The notes under the pieces: generated by a model
Seen by the model: only the letters and a program-made list of their open reading frames with translations
Told to the model about the DNA's origin: nothing
The model's database searches: none
Program-made: the position numbers and the translations under genes
Assembly (NCBI GenBank): GCA_934385225.1
Contig: CAKRPQ010000029.1
Span: 1 to 20,994, forward strand
Length of the DNA: 20,994 nucleotides
Source: an uncultured Eubacteriales bacterium
GTDB taxonomy: Bacteria; Bacillota; Clostridia; Oscillospirales; CAG-272
Direction of reading: 5' to 3'
In this document: positions 7,091 to 14,470 of the stretch, one piece after another
How positions within the stretch are numbered: the first letter of the stretch is position 1
How the letters are laid out: each line of letters begins with the position of its first letter

Positions 7091-7165
7091 AAACTCCTCC
7101 ACGCAAAAAAGTAATTGCACCGCTTATATCATTTGTGGAAAGTCTTGTCGTGTCATGCAGTAATG

Positions 7166-7194
7166 ATTATACTCACAACAATACCGTATGTCAA
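7166..7194 (-). promoter_or_regulatory. consensus sigma-A promoter for the small ORF-GNAT-proX operon
   Basis: Minus strand TTGACA (complement of 7189-7194), 17-bp spacer, TATAAT (complement of 7166-7171). This is a perfect match with optimal spacing. Transcription would start near 7159 and give a leader of about 69 nt before the small ORF. Confidence 0.9.
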
Positions 7195-7247
7195 GCATTT
7201 TCGTTTTTCGACAATCAAAAAATTGAAAAACCACGATTTTATTTGAT

Positions 7248-7287
7248 AATAATTTTCATAAAAATAATTATTGACAATTATTTTCAT
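7248..7287. promoter_or_regulatory. operator-like repeats over the sialate operon promoter
   Basis: A perfect 9-bp inverted repeat AAAATAATT-N6-AATTATTTT (7261-7284) covers the -35 hexamer. In addition, AATAATTTTCAT (7248-7259) and AATTATTTTCAT (7276-7287) are direct repeats, 11 of 12 identical, 28 bp apart. The position suits repression by the RpiR-type regulator encoded in the operon. A CodY-like reading of 7251-7265 (AATTTTCATAAAAAT) is an alternative. Confidence 0.55.
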
Positions 7288-7299
7288 TCGTGATATAAT
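7271..7299 (+). promoter_or_regulatory. consensus extended sigma-A promoter of the sialate operon
   Basis: TTGACA (7271-7276), 17-bp spacer, TATAAT (7294-7299) with an upstream TG (TGATATAAT). It is a perfect match to both the -35/-10 and extended -10 consensus. Transcription would start near 7306, leaving a 25-nt leader with AAAGGA ahead of the epimerase ATG. Such strength implies it is kept silent by a repressor when substrate is absent. Confidence 0.93.
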
Positions 7300-7330
7300 T
7301 TTTACAGCGAAAACGAAAGGACTGTTTATT

Positions 7331-8533
7331 ATGGATAAACAAAAACTCAAAGCTGTCAGAGGCTCCGTCAAAACACAACTTGACGAATGTATAAAATTCT
7401 GGCTCGACAACGGCATAGACAAGGTAAACGGCGGGGTATATACCTGCCTTGACCGAAGCGGCAAAGTGTATTCCACCGACAAAAGCGTCTGGATGCAAGG
7501 ACGCTGTGCATGGACGTTTTCATGGCTTTGCAAGATATACGGCGTCAGGTCCGAATGGTTATCGGCAGCAAAAAGCTGTCTCGATTTTATGGAAAAATTC
7601 TGCATTAACCGCAATGCGGGCGACCGTATGTACTTCACGGTTACCGCAGACGGCAAGCCTCTTCGTCAAAGAAGATATTTTTACTCGGAAACTTTCTACT
7701 CAATGGCAAATGCCGAATACTACGGCGTGACGGGAGAAAGAGAATACCTCGACCGTGCAATCAGAGCCTACAACTCCTACTGGGATCTCTGGCACGGAGC
7801 TCACGATCCGACAGGACTCGGTCCTAAGACAATACCCGAAACGCGTTCGGGCCGTTCATTCGGATATCCGATGATTTATCTTAACATGACATCGGTTCTG
7901 TCAAGAGTCGATCCCGAAAACGCACCGATTTACGACAGCCGTGCAGAGGCTTGCGTAAACGAAATATTCAAATATCACGTTCACCCCGAACTGAAATGCG
8001 TTCTCGAAAACGTGGGTCCGAACGGTGAAGCGAGACTTGACTTTACAGAGGGACGCATTATCAACCCGGGGCACGACATAGAGGGCGTATGGTTCATACT
8101 CGAATACGCAAAACGCAAAGGAAAACCCGAGCTTATAGAAAAGTGCGAGGAAATATTCACTAACGCCTTTGAGGCGGGTTGGGACAATGAATACGGCGGG
8201 CTTCTATACTTTATAGACGCGCTCGGTCTTCCGCCCGAATCATACGAACATGATATGAAGCTGTGGTGGCCTCACAATGAGATTCTTATATCCTCATTAA
8301 TGCTTTACAGAGACACGGGCAAAGAAAAGTATCTCGATTATTTCTTCAAGACTTTCGACTACTGTCTCAAACATTTTTACGACCAGAAATACGGCGAATG
8401 GTACGGTTATCTCCGCCGCGACGGATTACCGACAATGCCGCCGTGTAAAGGGTCTACATTCAAAGGTCCTTTTCACCTTCCGAGAATGCTCGGAATGGTA
8501 GATCTAATGCTTGGGGAGCTTACAGATGAGTGA
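7331..8533 (+). CDS. N-acylglucosamine 2-epimerase (AGE / renin-binding-protein type)
   Basis: 400 residues, the usual AGE length. It interconverts ManNAc and GlcNAc, acting on the free sugar without phosphorylation, as an (alpha/alpha)6 barrel in the cytosol. Motifs: MQGRCAWTFSWL with Arg58, GRSFGYPMIYL, NPGHDIEGVWF with His248, LWWPHNEILIS with His315 and Glu317, and FHLPRMLG with His382. Arg58, His248 and His382 sit where the catalytic residues of characterised AGEs fall. The ATG at 7331 has AAAGGA 9 nt upstream; an in-frame TTG at 7271 is the promoter's own -35 and is rejected. Its end overlaps the RpiR gene by 8 bp. Because NanA follows, conversion of ManNAc to GlcNAc after sialate cleavage is the likely job. 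Related cellobiose or mannose 2-epimerases are the main alternative. Confidence 0.93.
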   Translation: MDKQKLKAVRGSVKTQLDECIKFWLDNGIDKVNGGVYTCLDRSGKVYSTDKSVWMQGRCAWTFSWLCKIYGVRSEWLSAAKSCLDFMEKFCINRNAGDRMYFTVTADGKPLRQRRYFYSETFYSMANAEYYGVTGEREYLDRAIRAYNSYWDLWHGAHDPTGLGPKTIPETRSGRSFGYPMIYLNMTSVLSRVDPENAPIYDSRAEACVNEIFKYHVHPELKCVLENVGPNGEARLDFTEGRIINPGHDIEGVWFILEYAKRKGKPELIEKCEEIFTNAFEAGWDNEYGGLLYFIDALGLPPESYEHDMKLWWPHNEILISSLMLYRDTGKEKYLDYFFKTFDYCLKHFYDQKYGEWYGYLRRDGLPTMPPCKGSTFKGPFHLPRMLGMVDLMLGELTDE

Positions 8534-9368
8534 AGCAAACATTATCGGTAACATACGCTCGCACTATTACAGTTTCAGTCCATCGGAAAAAAAGGTGGCA
8601 AATTATGTTCTGAGCAACTGCGAAAAAATACAGTACATGTCAATCTCGGAGCTTGCCGAATCTGCGGAGGTAGCCGACGCAACGGTCACTCGCTTCTGCC
8701 GAAATCTGAACCTCAAAGGTTTCAACATTTTTAAGCTCGAACTCGCTGCCTGCATTGCGGAAAAGCGTGCGCCGTCCTTCGTAAACGAAGAACACGACAT
8801 TCTTTCAAGCGGAAAGCAAAGCGCGGCAGAATCGAAGGAAGCTATCGACGAAACGATAGCACTGCTTGACAAAAATGCAATAGAAAGCGCCATTGAGCTT
8901 TTTGAGCGTGCGGGAAGAGTTTTATGTGCCGGCTCGGGAAGCAGTATGATTATGGCAGAAGAATGTGCCCGACTTCTCTCGATAGTCGAACCGAAGTTTG
9001 TGGCGGTAGCCGATTCTCATTCTCAGACGGCAACGGCAGCAACGATGAGAGAGAACGATATAGTTCTTCTTTTCTCATACTCGGGGGCAACCGTAAACGG
9101 AATAGAACTTTTGGAGCTGACCAAACGTCTCGGCATAAAAACCGTACTCGTTACGAGATTCAAAAAATCTCCTATTTCAAAACTCGCCGACGTTACCCTT
9201 TGCTGCGGTTCGAAGGAAGGTCCGTATCAAATGGGTTCCGTTGCCGCAAAAATGGCTTTACTGACTCTCATCGACGTAATATTCAGAGAATATCGAAGCA
9301 GGCATGCGGAAGAGGCTGAAAAAAACATAAAGCGTATCGTCACGGCATTATCGGACAAACATTTATAA
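8526..9368 (+). CDS. RpiR/MurR-family transcriptional regulator (HTH plus SIS)
   Basis: 280 residues. An N-terminal RpiR helix-turn-helix covers residues about 1-75 (FSPSEKKVANYVL, then ISELAESAEVADATVTRFCRNLNLKGF). A C-terminal SIS domain for sugar phosphates covers about 110-245 (CAGSGSSMIMAEECARLL, LLFSYSGATVNGIELLELTKRLGIKTVLVT). In amino sugar and sialate operons such proteins (NanR, MurR) bind phosphorylated intermediates such as ManNAc-6-P or GlcN-6-P. I chose the ATG at 8526 because GGGGAG stands 7 nt before it; a TTG at 8511 lies in front of that site. The start overlaps the epimerase stop by 8 bp, so the regulator is translated with the enzymes it most likely controls. The inverted repeat at 7261-7284 is its best candidate operator. 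Confidence 0.93.
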   Translation: MSEANIIGNIRSHYYSFSPSEKKVANYVLSNCEKIQYMSISELAESAEVADATVTRFCRNLNLKGFNIFKLELAACIAEKRAPSFVNEEHDILSSGKQSAAESKEAIDETIALLDKNAIESAIELFERAGRVLCAGSGSSMIMAEECARLLSIVEPKFVAVADSHSQTATAATMRENDIVLLFSYSGATVNGIELLELTKRLGIKTVLVTRFKKSPISKLADVTLCCGSKEGPYQMGSVAAKMALLTLIDVIFREYRSRHAEEAEKNIKRIVTALSDKHL

Positions 9369-9398
9369 TCCAAAACATCATTCAATAAGGAGATTACT

Positions 9399-10331
9399 AT
9401 GGACATCAAAAAATTTCAAGGCATAATTCCCGCATTTTATGCCTGCTACGACAAAAGCGGAAACGTTTCCCCCGAAAACATTGAAAAGTACACAAAACGG
9501 CTTGTCGACAAAGGCGTAAAAGGAATATACGTCGGCGGCTCATCGGGCGAATGTATATACCAAAGCGTTTCCGAAAGAAAACTCACCCTCGAACACGCCG
9601 TAAAGGCAGCCGACGGTAAAATTACAATCATTGCTCACGTTGCCTGCAACAACACAAGAGACAGCATGGAGCTTGCGGCACACGCGGAAAGTCTCGGCGT
9701 CGATGCTATCGCCGCTATACCGCCTATCTATTTCAAGCTCCCCGAACACGCCATCGCCGAATACTGGAATGACATTTCCTCGGCAGCCCCGAACACAGAT
9801 TTTATTATATACAATATCCCACAGCTTGCAGGTGTTCCTCTCACGCTGCCTCTTCTTCGCGAAATGCTGAAAAATCCGCGTGTTATCGGCGTTAAAAACA
9901 GCTCTATGCCTACTATGGATATCCAGCAATTCAAATATGAAGGTGCACTCAACAAACGTGATTTTGTTGTGTTAAACGGTCCTGACGAGCAACTCATAAG
10001 CGGTCTCGTTATGGGTGCCGACGGCGGTATAGGCGGTACATACTCCGTAATGCCTGAACTTTATATCAAACTGTTCGAATGCTTCAAAAAAGGCGAGCCT
10101 GAAACAGCCCGTCGGATTCAATATAATGTCAACAACATTATATACAAGCTCTTCTCGGGAAAGGCAAATATGTATGCCGTTATTAAAGCCGTCCTTAAAA
10201 AACGTGAAAATCTGGATCTTGGCGGAGTTCGCTCTCCGCTTACAAACATCTGTGCAGACGATATGCGCATTGTTGACGAAGCCGCAGGTATGATAGACGC
10301 TGCCATCGAAAAATTCATAGGACAAAAATGA
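9399..10331 (+). CDS. nanA: N-acetylneuraminate lyase
   Basis: 310 residues, standard for the DapA/NanA class I aldolases; cytosolic, usually a tetramer. It cleaves N-acetylneuraminate to ManNAc and pyruvate. Seen: GGSSGE (residues 46-51), the pyruvate carboxylate loop; Tyr138 in IIYNIP; and the Schiff-base Lys166 in IGVKNSS, the same spacing as Tyr137/Lys165 of E. coli NanA. GADGGIGGTYSVMPE (about 207-221) also follows the lyase rather than dihydrodipicolinate synthase pattern. AAGGAG lies 6 nt before the ATG, 30 nt after the regulator gene. The epimerase next door, which would use its product, supports the assignment. Its stop overlaps the following esterase start (ATGA). Confidence 0.94.
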   Translation: MDIKKFQGIIPAFYACYDKSGNVSPENIEKYTKRLVDKGVKGIYVGGSSGECIYQSVSERKLTLEHAVKAADGKITIIAHVACNNTRDSMELAAHAESLGVDAIAAIPPIYFKLPEHAIAEYWNDISSAAPNTDFIIYNIPQLAGVPLTLPLLREMLKNPRVIGVKNSSMPTMDIQQFKYEGALNKRDFVVLNGPDEQLISGLVMGADGGIGGTYSVMPELYIKLFECFKKGEPETARRIQYNVNNIIYKLFSGKANMYAVIKAVLKKRENLDLGGVRSPLTNICADDMRIVDEAAGMIDAAIEKFIGQK

Positions 10332-10969
10332 AAAAACACATCTTATGCTTCGGCGATTCGAACACGCACGGTTATTGTGCCGATCCGACAGACTGCGCAG
10401 ACGGCGGAAACAGATTTAACGAAAACGAACGCTGGACCTGTCTTTTACAAAAATTTCTCGGAAACAAGTATCTTGTGATTGAGGAGGGACTTGGCGGAAG
10501 AACAACAGTGTTTGATGATCCGTATCACAAAGGATTATCGGGACTTGACTATATATCTTCGTGCATTCTTACTCACGAACCGATCGACATGCTTATTATT
10601 ATGCTCGGAACAAATGACACAAAAGCACGCTTCAACGCAAGTGCACCATGTATCGGTCTCGGACTTCAACGTCTTATTATTGAAGCCAAAGCGACCTTTG
10701 CCGAGATAGGAGCAGATCCGTATATTCTGGTCATTTCTCCGCCGCATATACACAAAGAATTAAATGACCCGTACATGGGCGACGGGTGTGCCGAAAAATC
10801 GTGCAAGCTCGCAAAATACTATGAAGCCGTCTGCAATGAAAACAAATGCCTGTTTTTAGATGCAGAAGGGATCGCAGAGTTTAACGACAAAGATCATATG
10901 CACCTTAGCAAAAAAGGTCATTTCGACCTTGCGACAAAGCTTTGCGAAACAGTCTCAAAATTGATATAA
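10328..10969 (+). CDS. SGNH/GDSL-family esterase, possible sialate O-acetylesterase
   Basis: 213 residues. Serine hydrolase with all four SGNH blocks: FGDSNTHG with nucleophile Ser11, EGLGGRTT (oxyanion Gly, about residues 53-60), LGTNDTKA with Asn96, and DHMHLS with Asp189 and His192. There is no signal peptide, so the substrate is intracellular. It is translationally coupled to nanA (4-bp ATGA overlap) and is the last gene before the terminator. O-acetylated sialic acids are poor NanA substrates, so removing O-acetyl groups is a sensible role here. However, close relatives include acetylxylan and aryl esterases, and the sequence alone does not fix the substrate. It is not a member of the longer NanS-type esterases. 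Confidence 0.88.
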   Translation: MKKHILCFGDSNTHGYCADPTDCADGGNRFNENERWTCLLQKFLGNKYLVIEEGLGGRTTVFDDPYHKGLSGLDYISSCILTHEPIDMLIIMLGTNDTKARFNASAPCIGLGLQRLIIEAKATFAEIGADPYILVISPPHIHKELNDPYMGDGCAEKSCKLAKYYEAVCNENKCLFLDAEGIAEFNDKDHMHLSKKGHFDLATKLCETVSKLI

Positions 10970-10998
10970 AAGCACATCGCTGACCGAATGCAAAACAA

Positions 10999-11031
10999 AA
11001 GCGGAGGGGTTTTCCCTCCGCTTAAATTTTT
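10999..11031. terminator. bidirectional terminator between the sialate operon and lysS
   Basis: A perfect 10-bp stem: AAGCGGAGGG (10999-11008) and CCCTCCGCTT (11014-11023), 5-nt loop. AAATTTTT follows on the plus strand, and CTTTTGTTTTG is formed on the minus strand. It lies 29 bp after the esterase stop and 98 bp beyond the lysS stop, so it can end both. The 11032-11120 stretch shows nothing else. Confidence 0.88.
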
Positions 11032-11120
11032 CGCAGCTGTAACTGCACCGTTTCCGCAAATAACAGTGGCTTACCGCGTTTTACACGCAATATACCCTTT
11101 TATCGGTACTTCTGACGTTA

Positions 11121-12635
11121 TTATTTATCGGGTCTCATTGTGGGAAAGAGGAGAACGTCTCTTATCGACGCGCTGTCGGTAAGGAGCATTACAAGTCTGT
11201 CGACACCGAATCCGAGGCCGCCTGTCGGAGGCATGCCGTATTCAAGCGCGGTGACATAGTCATAATCGACCTCCGCATTACAGTTCGGTTCTTCCGCCTT
11301 CTTCGCCTTTACCTGCTTTTCAAAGCGCTCTTTCTGATCTATCGGGTCATTAAGCTCGCTGAACGCGTTTCCGTACTCGGTCGCATTGATAAAATACTCA
11401 AAGCGCTCGGTAAAGAGCGGATCGTTTGCCTTTCTCTTTGCAAGCGGCGAAATTTCAACGGGATAGTCATAGATGAACGTCGGCTGAATGAGATTTTCCT
11501 CAACGAACGCGTCGAACATCTCGGCAAGAACCTTGCCCTTTGTCGCGTCTGCGGGAACTTCGACGTGCTTTTCCTTTGCGCACGCTCTCGCGTCCTCGTC
11601 GGTCTTCCAGTCGTTATAGTCGCAGCCCGAATACTTCCTGACCGCTTCCGCCATGGTCATTCTCTCCCAGTGACCCATATCAATTTCTTTGCCCTGATAT
11701 GTGATGACCTTTGAACCTGTCACCTTCTCGGCAAGTCCCGTATAAAGTTCTTCGACAAGATTCATTATGCCCTTATAATCGGTGAATGCCTGATAAAGTT
11801 CAACGGTTGTAAACTCGGGATTATGCTTCGGATCCATACCTTCGTTTCTGAAAATACGTCCAACCTCGTAAACACGGTGCATACCGCCGACGATAAGTCT
11901 TTTAAGGTAAAGCTCCGTCTCTATTCTGAGGTACATATCCATATCAAGCGTATTATGATGTGTCTTGAAAGGTCTTGCGGACGCGCCTATTTCAAGCGGC
12001 ACAAGTATAGGTGTATCGACTTCAAGGAAGCCCTTGCTGTCAAGGTAATTTCTTATCTCGCGAATAATTATCGAACGCTTTACGAACGTATCCTTTACGT
12101 CGGGATTGACGATAAGGTCAACGTATCTCTGGCGGTATCTCGTCTCCTGGTCTTTAAGTCCGTGAAACTTTTCGGGAAGAGGCAGAAGCGACTTTGCAAG
12201 AAGCTCTATCGACTTTGCGTGAACGGATATTTCGCCGCGTCTCGTTCTGAAAACGAAGCCCGAAATGCCGACAATGTCGCCTATATCCCACTTTTTGAAC
12301 TGTTCAAACGTTTCTTCGCCCACGTCGTCGATTCTGACGTAGCACTGTATTCTTCCCTTTCCGTCGGCGACGTCGATGAAGTTCGCTTTGCCCATATCGC
12401 GGCGGCTCATAAGTCTGCCCGCGATTTTGACGTCCTTATTTTCGTATTCCTCGAAATTATCCTTAATATCCGTAGTGTAAGCGTCAAAATCAAATCTGAC
12501 CTTCTCAAACGGGTCATTGCCCGCCTCGCACATATCGGCGAGCTTCGCGCGGCGCACTTTAAGTATATCGCTTATTTCCTCCGCGGTGAGTTCCGTTTCC
12601 TCTTCGGGAGTTTGTATGTTCTTTTCTTCTGCCAT
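11121..12635 (-). CDS. lysS: lysyl-tRNA synthetase, class II
   Basis: 504 residues, the normal bacterial LysS length. It charges tRNA(Lys) in the cytosol. An N-terminal OB-fold anticodon-binding domain spans about 65-165 (VKIAGRLMSRRDMGKANFIDV). Class II motif 1 is near RQRYVDLIVNPDVKDTFVKR, motif 2 is VGRIFRNEGMDPKHNPEFT, and motif 3 is GGLGFGVDRLVMLL near residues 472-485, with the end LLFPTMRPDK. The start is the ATG at 12635, with AAAGGAC 8 nt upstream. The frame is open 22 codons further, but that extension overlaps the greA coding end and has no family counterpart. It is the last gene of the leftward run, 25 nt after greA, an arrangement common in Firmicutes. There is no separate promoter or T-box leader in that gap. 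Confidence 0.97.
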   Translation of the reverse strand: MAEEKNIQTPEEETELTAEEISDILKVRRAKLADMCEAGNDPFEKVRFDFDAYTTDIKDNFEEYENKDVKIAGRLMSRRDMGKANFIDVADGKGRIQCYVRIDDVGEETFEQFKKWDIGDIVGISGFVFRTRRGEISVHAKSIELLAKSLLPLPEKFHGLKDQETRYRQRYVDLIVNPDVKDTFVKRSIIIREIRNYLDSKGFLEVDTPILVPLEIGASARPFKTHHNTLDMDMYLRIETELYLKRLIVGGMHRVYEVGRIFRNEGMDPKHNPEFTTVELYQAFTDYKGIMNLVEELYTGLAEKVTGSKVITYQGKEIDMGHWERMTMAEAVRKYSGCDYNDWKTDEDARACAKEKHVEVPADATKGKVLAEMFDAFVEENLIQPTFIYDYPVEISPLAKRKANDPLFTERFEYFINATEYGNAFSELNDPIDQKERFEKQVKAKKAEEPNCNAEVDYDYVTALEYGMPPTGGLGFGVDRLVMLLTDSASIRDVLLFPTMRPDK

Positions 12636-12660
12636 GTTAAAATGTCCTTTCGGGGAATTT

Positions 12661-13164
12661 TTATGCGTTGTTATTATTATGCTTTGCTCTCGAAACTTCA
12701 AGAACTTCCATGCTGACCGATCCGCCCGGAACCTCGAATGTTACGGTGTCGCCCGCCTTTGCGCCGATAAGTGCTTTACCTACGGGAGACTGATCGGAAA
12801 TGAGTCCCGCAAGAGGCGAAACCTGGTTCGGTGCGACTATACTGTACTCTCTTTCGTCGCCCGTTTTGGTCATTTTCACCTTGACGTAAGAACCCATGCT
12901 GACGATTCCCGCGTCGATGGTCTCTTCATCGACGATAACGGCGTTTCCGATAAGTTCTTCAAGCTCTTTTATTCTCGCCTCGATCTGCGCCTGCTCGTTA
13001 CGAGCCGCATCGTACTCGGCGTTTTCGGAAAGGTCTCCGAATGAACGTGCGACTGCTATCGCTTCAAGATTTTCCTGTCTTTTCGTATTTTTGAGGTAAC
13101 TCAGTTCGTCTGTAAGTTCTTTAAGTCCCTCTTTTGTGTAAAGCATCTGCTTTCCGTTTGCCAT
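12661..13164 (-). CDS. greA: transcription elongation factor GreA
   Basis: 167 residues, slightly longer than the usual 158. It rescues backtracked RNA polymerase by stimulating cleavage of the transcript 3' end. An N-terminal antiparallel coiled coil covers about 1-80, with the acidic tip in ARSFGDLSENAEYDAAR; the Asp and Glu of this motif coordinate the catalytic magnesium. A C-terminal FKBP-like domain covers about 85-160 (SPVGKALIGAKAGDTVTFEVPGG). The short tail NNNNA is unusual but harmless-looking. AAGGAG sits 8 nt before the ATG; 20 nt separate it from ctpA upstream and 25 nt from lysS downstream, so it is inside the operon. Confidence 0.97.
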   Translation of the reverse strand: MANGKQMLYTKEGLKELTDELSYLKNTKRQENLEAIAVARSFGDLSENAEYDAARNEQAQIEARIKELEELIGNAVIVDEETIDAGIVSMGSYVKVKMTKTGDEREYSIVAPNQVSPLAGLISDQSPVGKALIGAKAGDTVTFEVPGGSVSMEVLEVSRAKHNNNNA

Positions 13165-13184
13165 TGAATATTCTCCTTTGATGT

Positions 13185-14438
13185 TTAATTAATTTCCTTT
13201 AAAACGCTGGCGGCTTTTCCGAGCTGCACGTCATCTTCGTCCGTGATTTTATAAATATTCTTGCCTTTGAGTGCCTCGTCCTGCGCGATCTCTATATCGG
13301 GCGTTATTCCCACGCCGTCATAGCCCTCGGAGAAAGGCGGAAAATACATTTTCGTTGTAAGTTTCACGCCGCTGCCGTCGCCGAGCGGGATTATCGACTG
13401 CATACTTCCCTTTCCGTAGGTCTGCTCGCCGACAATGGTAGCTTTTTTATAGTCTTTAAGTGCCGATGTGAAGAGTTCCGCCGCGCTTGCCGTATTGCCG
13501 TTACATAGAACAACCATCGGCGCGGTAAATTCGCTTTCGTCGGAGCTTATCGTCTCCTCGTTCCCCGCTTTATCGCGCGTTCTGATTATCGGTCCTTCGG
13601 GGAGAATATAATCAAGGACAGAGCAAATAGCATTCAGGTCTCCGCCCGGATTATATCTGACGTCGAAAACGAACTTTGTAACGCCTTCTTTTTGAAGTTC
13701 CTCTATCGCGGCAAAGAACTGGTTCGGCGTCTCGCCGTTAAATTCTACAATCTTAACGATTCCTATCGTTTTATCGGGTTCGTAGACGTGATAAAGAACC
13801 GAAAGCTCGGTCACATACCCGCGCTCTATCGAAAACTCGACTTTTTCCTTATAATTTTCGCCTCTCGCAACGGTAAATTCACAAACCGTTCCCGCTTTGC
13901 CTTGCAGTTTTGCGACTGCGGGATAATATCCGAGCTCCGAAACGCTCTCGGCATCATCGCCCGTTCCGACGGTGACAATAAGGTCTCCCGGCTTAACTCC
14001 CGCTTCAAGCGCAGGCGAATCGGGCATTACGTTTATAACTTCGATAACGCCATATTCCGCATTTTCTATAATGTTTATGCCTATGCCCTGCATCTCGCCG
14101 TTACTGCTCTCACGCATTTCGGCGTACTCCTCGGCGTTATAGTATTCGGCGTATTTATCTCCTGTTCCGTGGGCATAGCCTTTGAGCATTCCGTCGACAA
14201 TCGCATCCTCGTCAAGGTCGAAATACGAATATTTATCGAAAAGCGCATCGACGACATAAATTTTATCAAGATACTTCGACATGCCCGAATTTTCGGACAC
14301 CGAATTATCTTCCTCATATATTTCCGCCATTCGTCCCCTGTAATAATCGGAGAGAAGCGTGAAAGTGAGCATAAACACGATCGTCACGGCAATTATCAGC
14401 GTTATGACGAGCGTAAGAACAGACACTTTTTTACTCAA
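13185..14438 (-). CDS. ctpA: S41 C-terminal processing peptidase (CtpA/CtpB-like), membrane-anchored
   Basis: 417 residues. One N-terminal membrane anchor (about 8-30) exports the rest. A PDZ domain (about 115-205) contains GIGINI and VMPDSPALEAGVKPGDLIVTV. The S41 protease core has the Ser-Lys dyad at Ser318 in NGNTASAAELF and Lys343 in TYGKGSMQ; the 25-residue spacing matches CtpB. Such proteases trim exported proteins and in several bacteria control cell-wall hydrolases, which suits the M23 hydrolase encoded just upstream. The start is TTG at 14438: GGAGG is 8 nt before it and no ATG fits. There are 32 nt to the upstream gene and 20 nt to greA. There is no C-terminal peptidoglycan-binding domain. 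Confidence 0.94.
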   Translation of the reverse strand: MSKKVSVLTLVITLIIAVTIVFMLTFTLLSDYYRGRMAEIYEEDNSVSENSGMSKYLDKIYVVDALFDKYSYFDLDEDAIVDGMLKGYAHGTGDKYAEYYNAEEYAEMRESSNGEMQGIGINIIENAEYGVIEVINVMPDSPALEAGVKPGDLIVTVGTGDDAESVSELGYYPAVAKLQGKAGTVCEFTVARGENYKEKVEFSIERGYVTELSVLYHVYEPDKTIGIVKIVEFNGETPNQFFAAIEELQKEGVTKFVFDVRYNPGGDLNAICSVLDYILPEGPIIRTRDKAGNEETISSDESEFTAPMVVLCNGNTASAAELFTSALKDYKKATIVGEQTYGKGSMQSIIPLGDGSGVKLTTKMYFPPFSEGYDGVGITPDIEIAQDEALKGKNIYKITDEDDVQLGKAASVLKEIN

Positions 14439-14470
14439 AACAATATGCCTCCAAAGGTTTTTCCGCTCTC

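Noticed and set aside
7251..7265. CodY-box-like sequence AATTTTCATAAAAAT
   Set aside because: Thirteen of 15 positions fit, but the region is very AT-rich and the overlapping perfect dyad explains the repeats better; not called as a separate site.
7271..7330. Upstream TTG start extending the epimerase by 20 residues
   Set aside because: The TTG is the first three bases of the TTGACA -35 element, upstream of the predicted transcription start; the ATG at 7331 has a good ribosome site.
12636..12660. T-box or other riboswitch ahead of lysS
   Set aside because: Only 25 nt separate greA and lysS, too short for any riboswitch.
12636..12701. 22-codon N-terminal extension of LysS
   Set aside because: It overlaps the greA 3' end and lies ahead of the AAAGGAC ribosome site used by the ATG at 12635.
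11823..12716. 297-codon plus-strand frame opposite lysS
   Set aside because: The lysS motifs on the other strand are unmistakable, and this frame has no recognisable domain.
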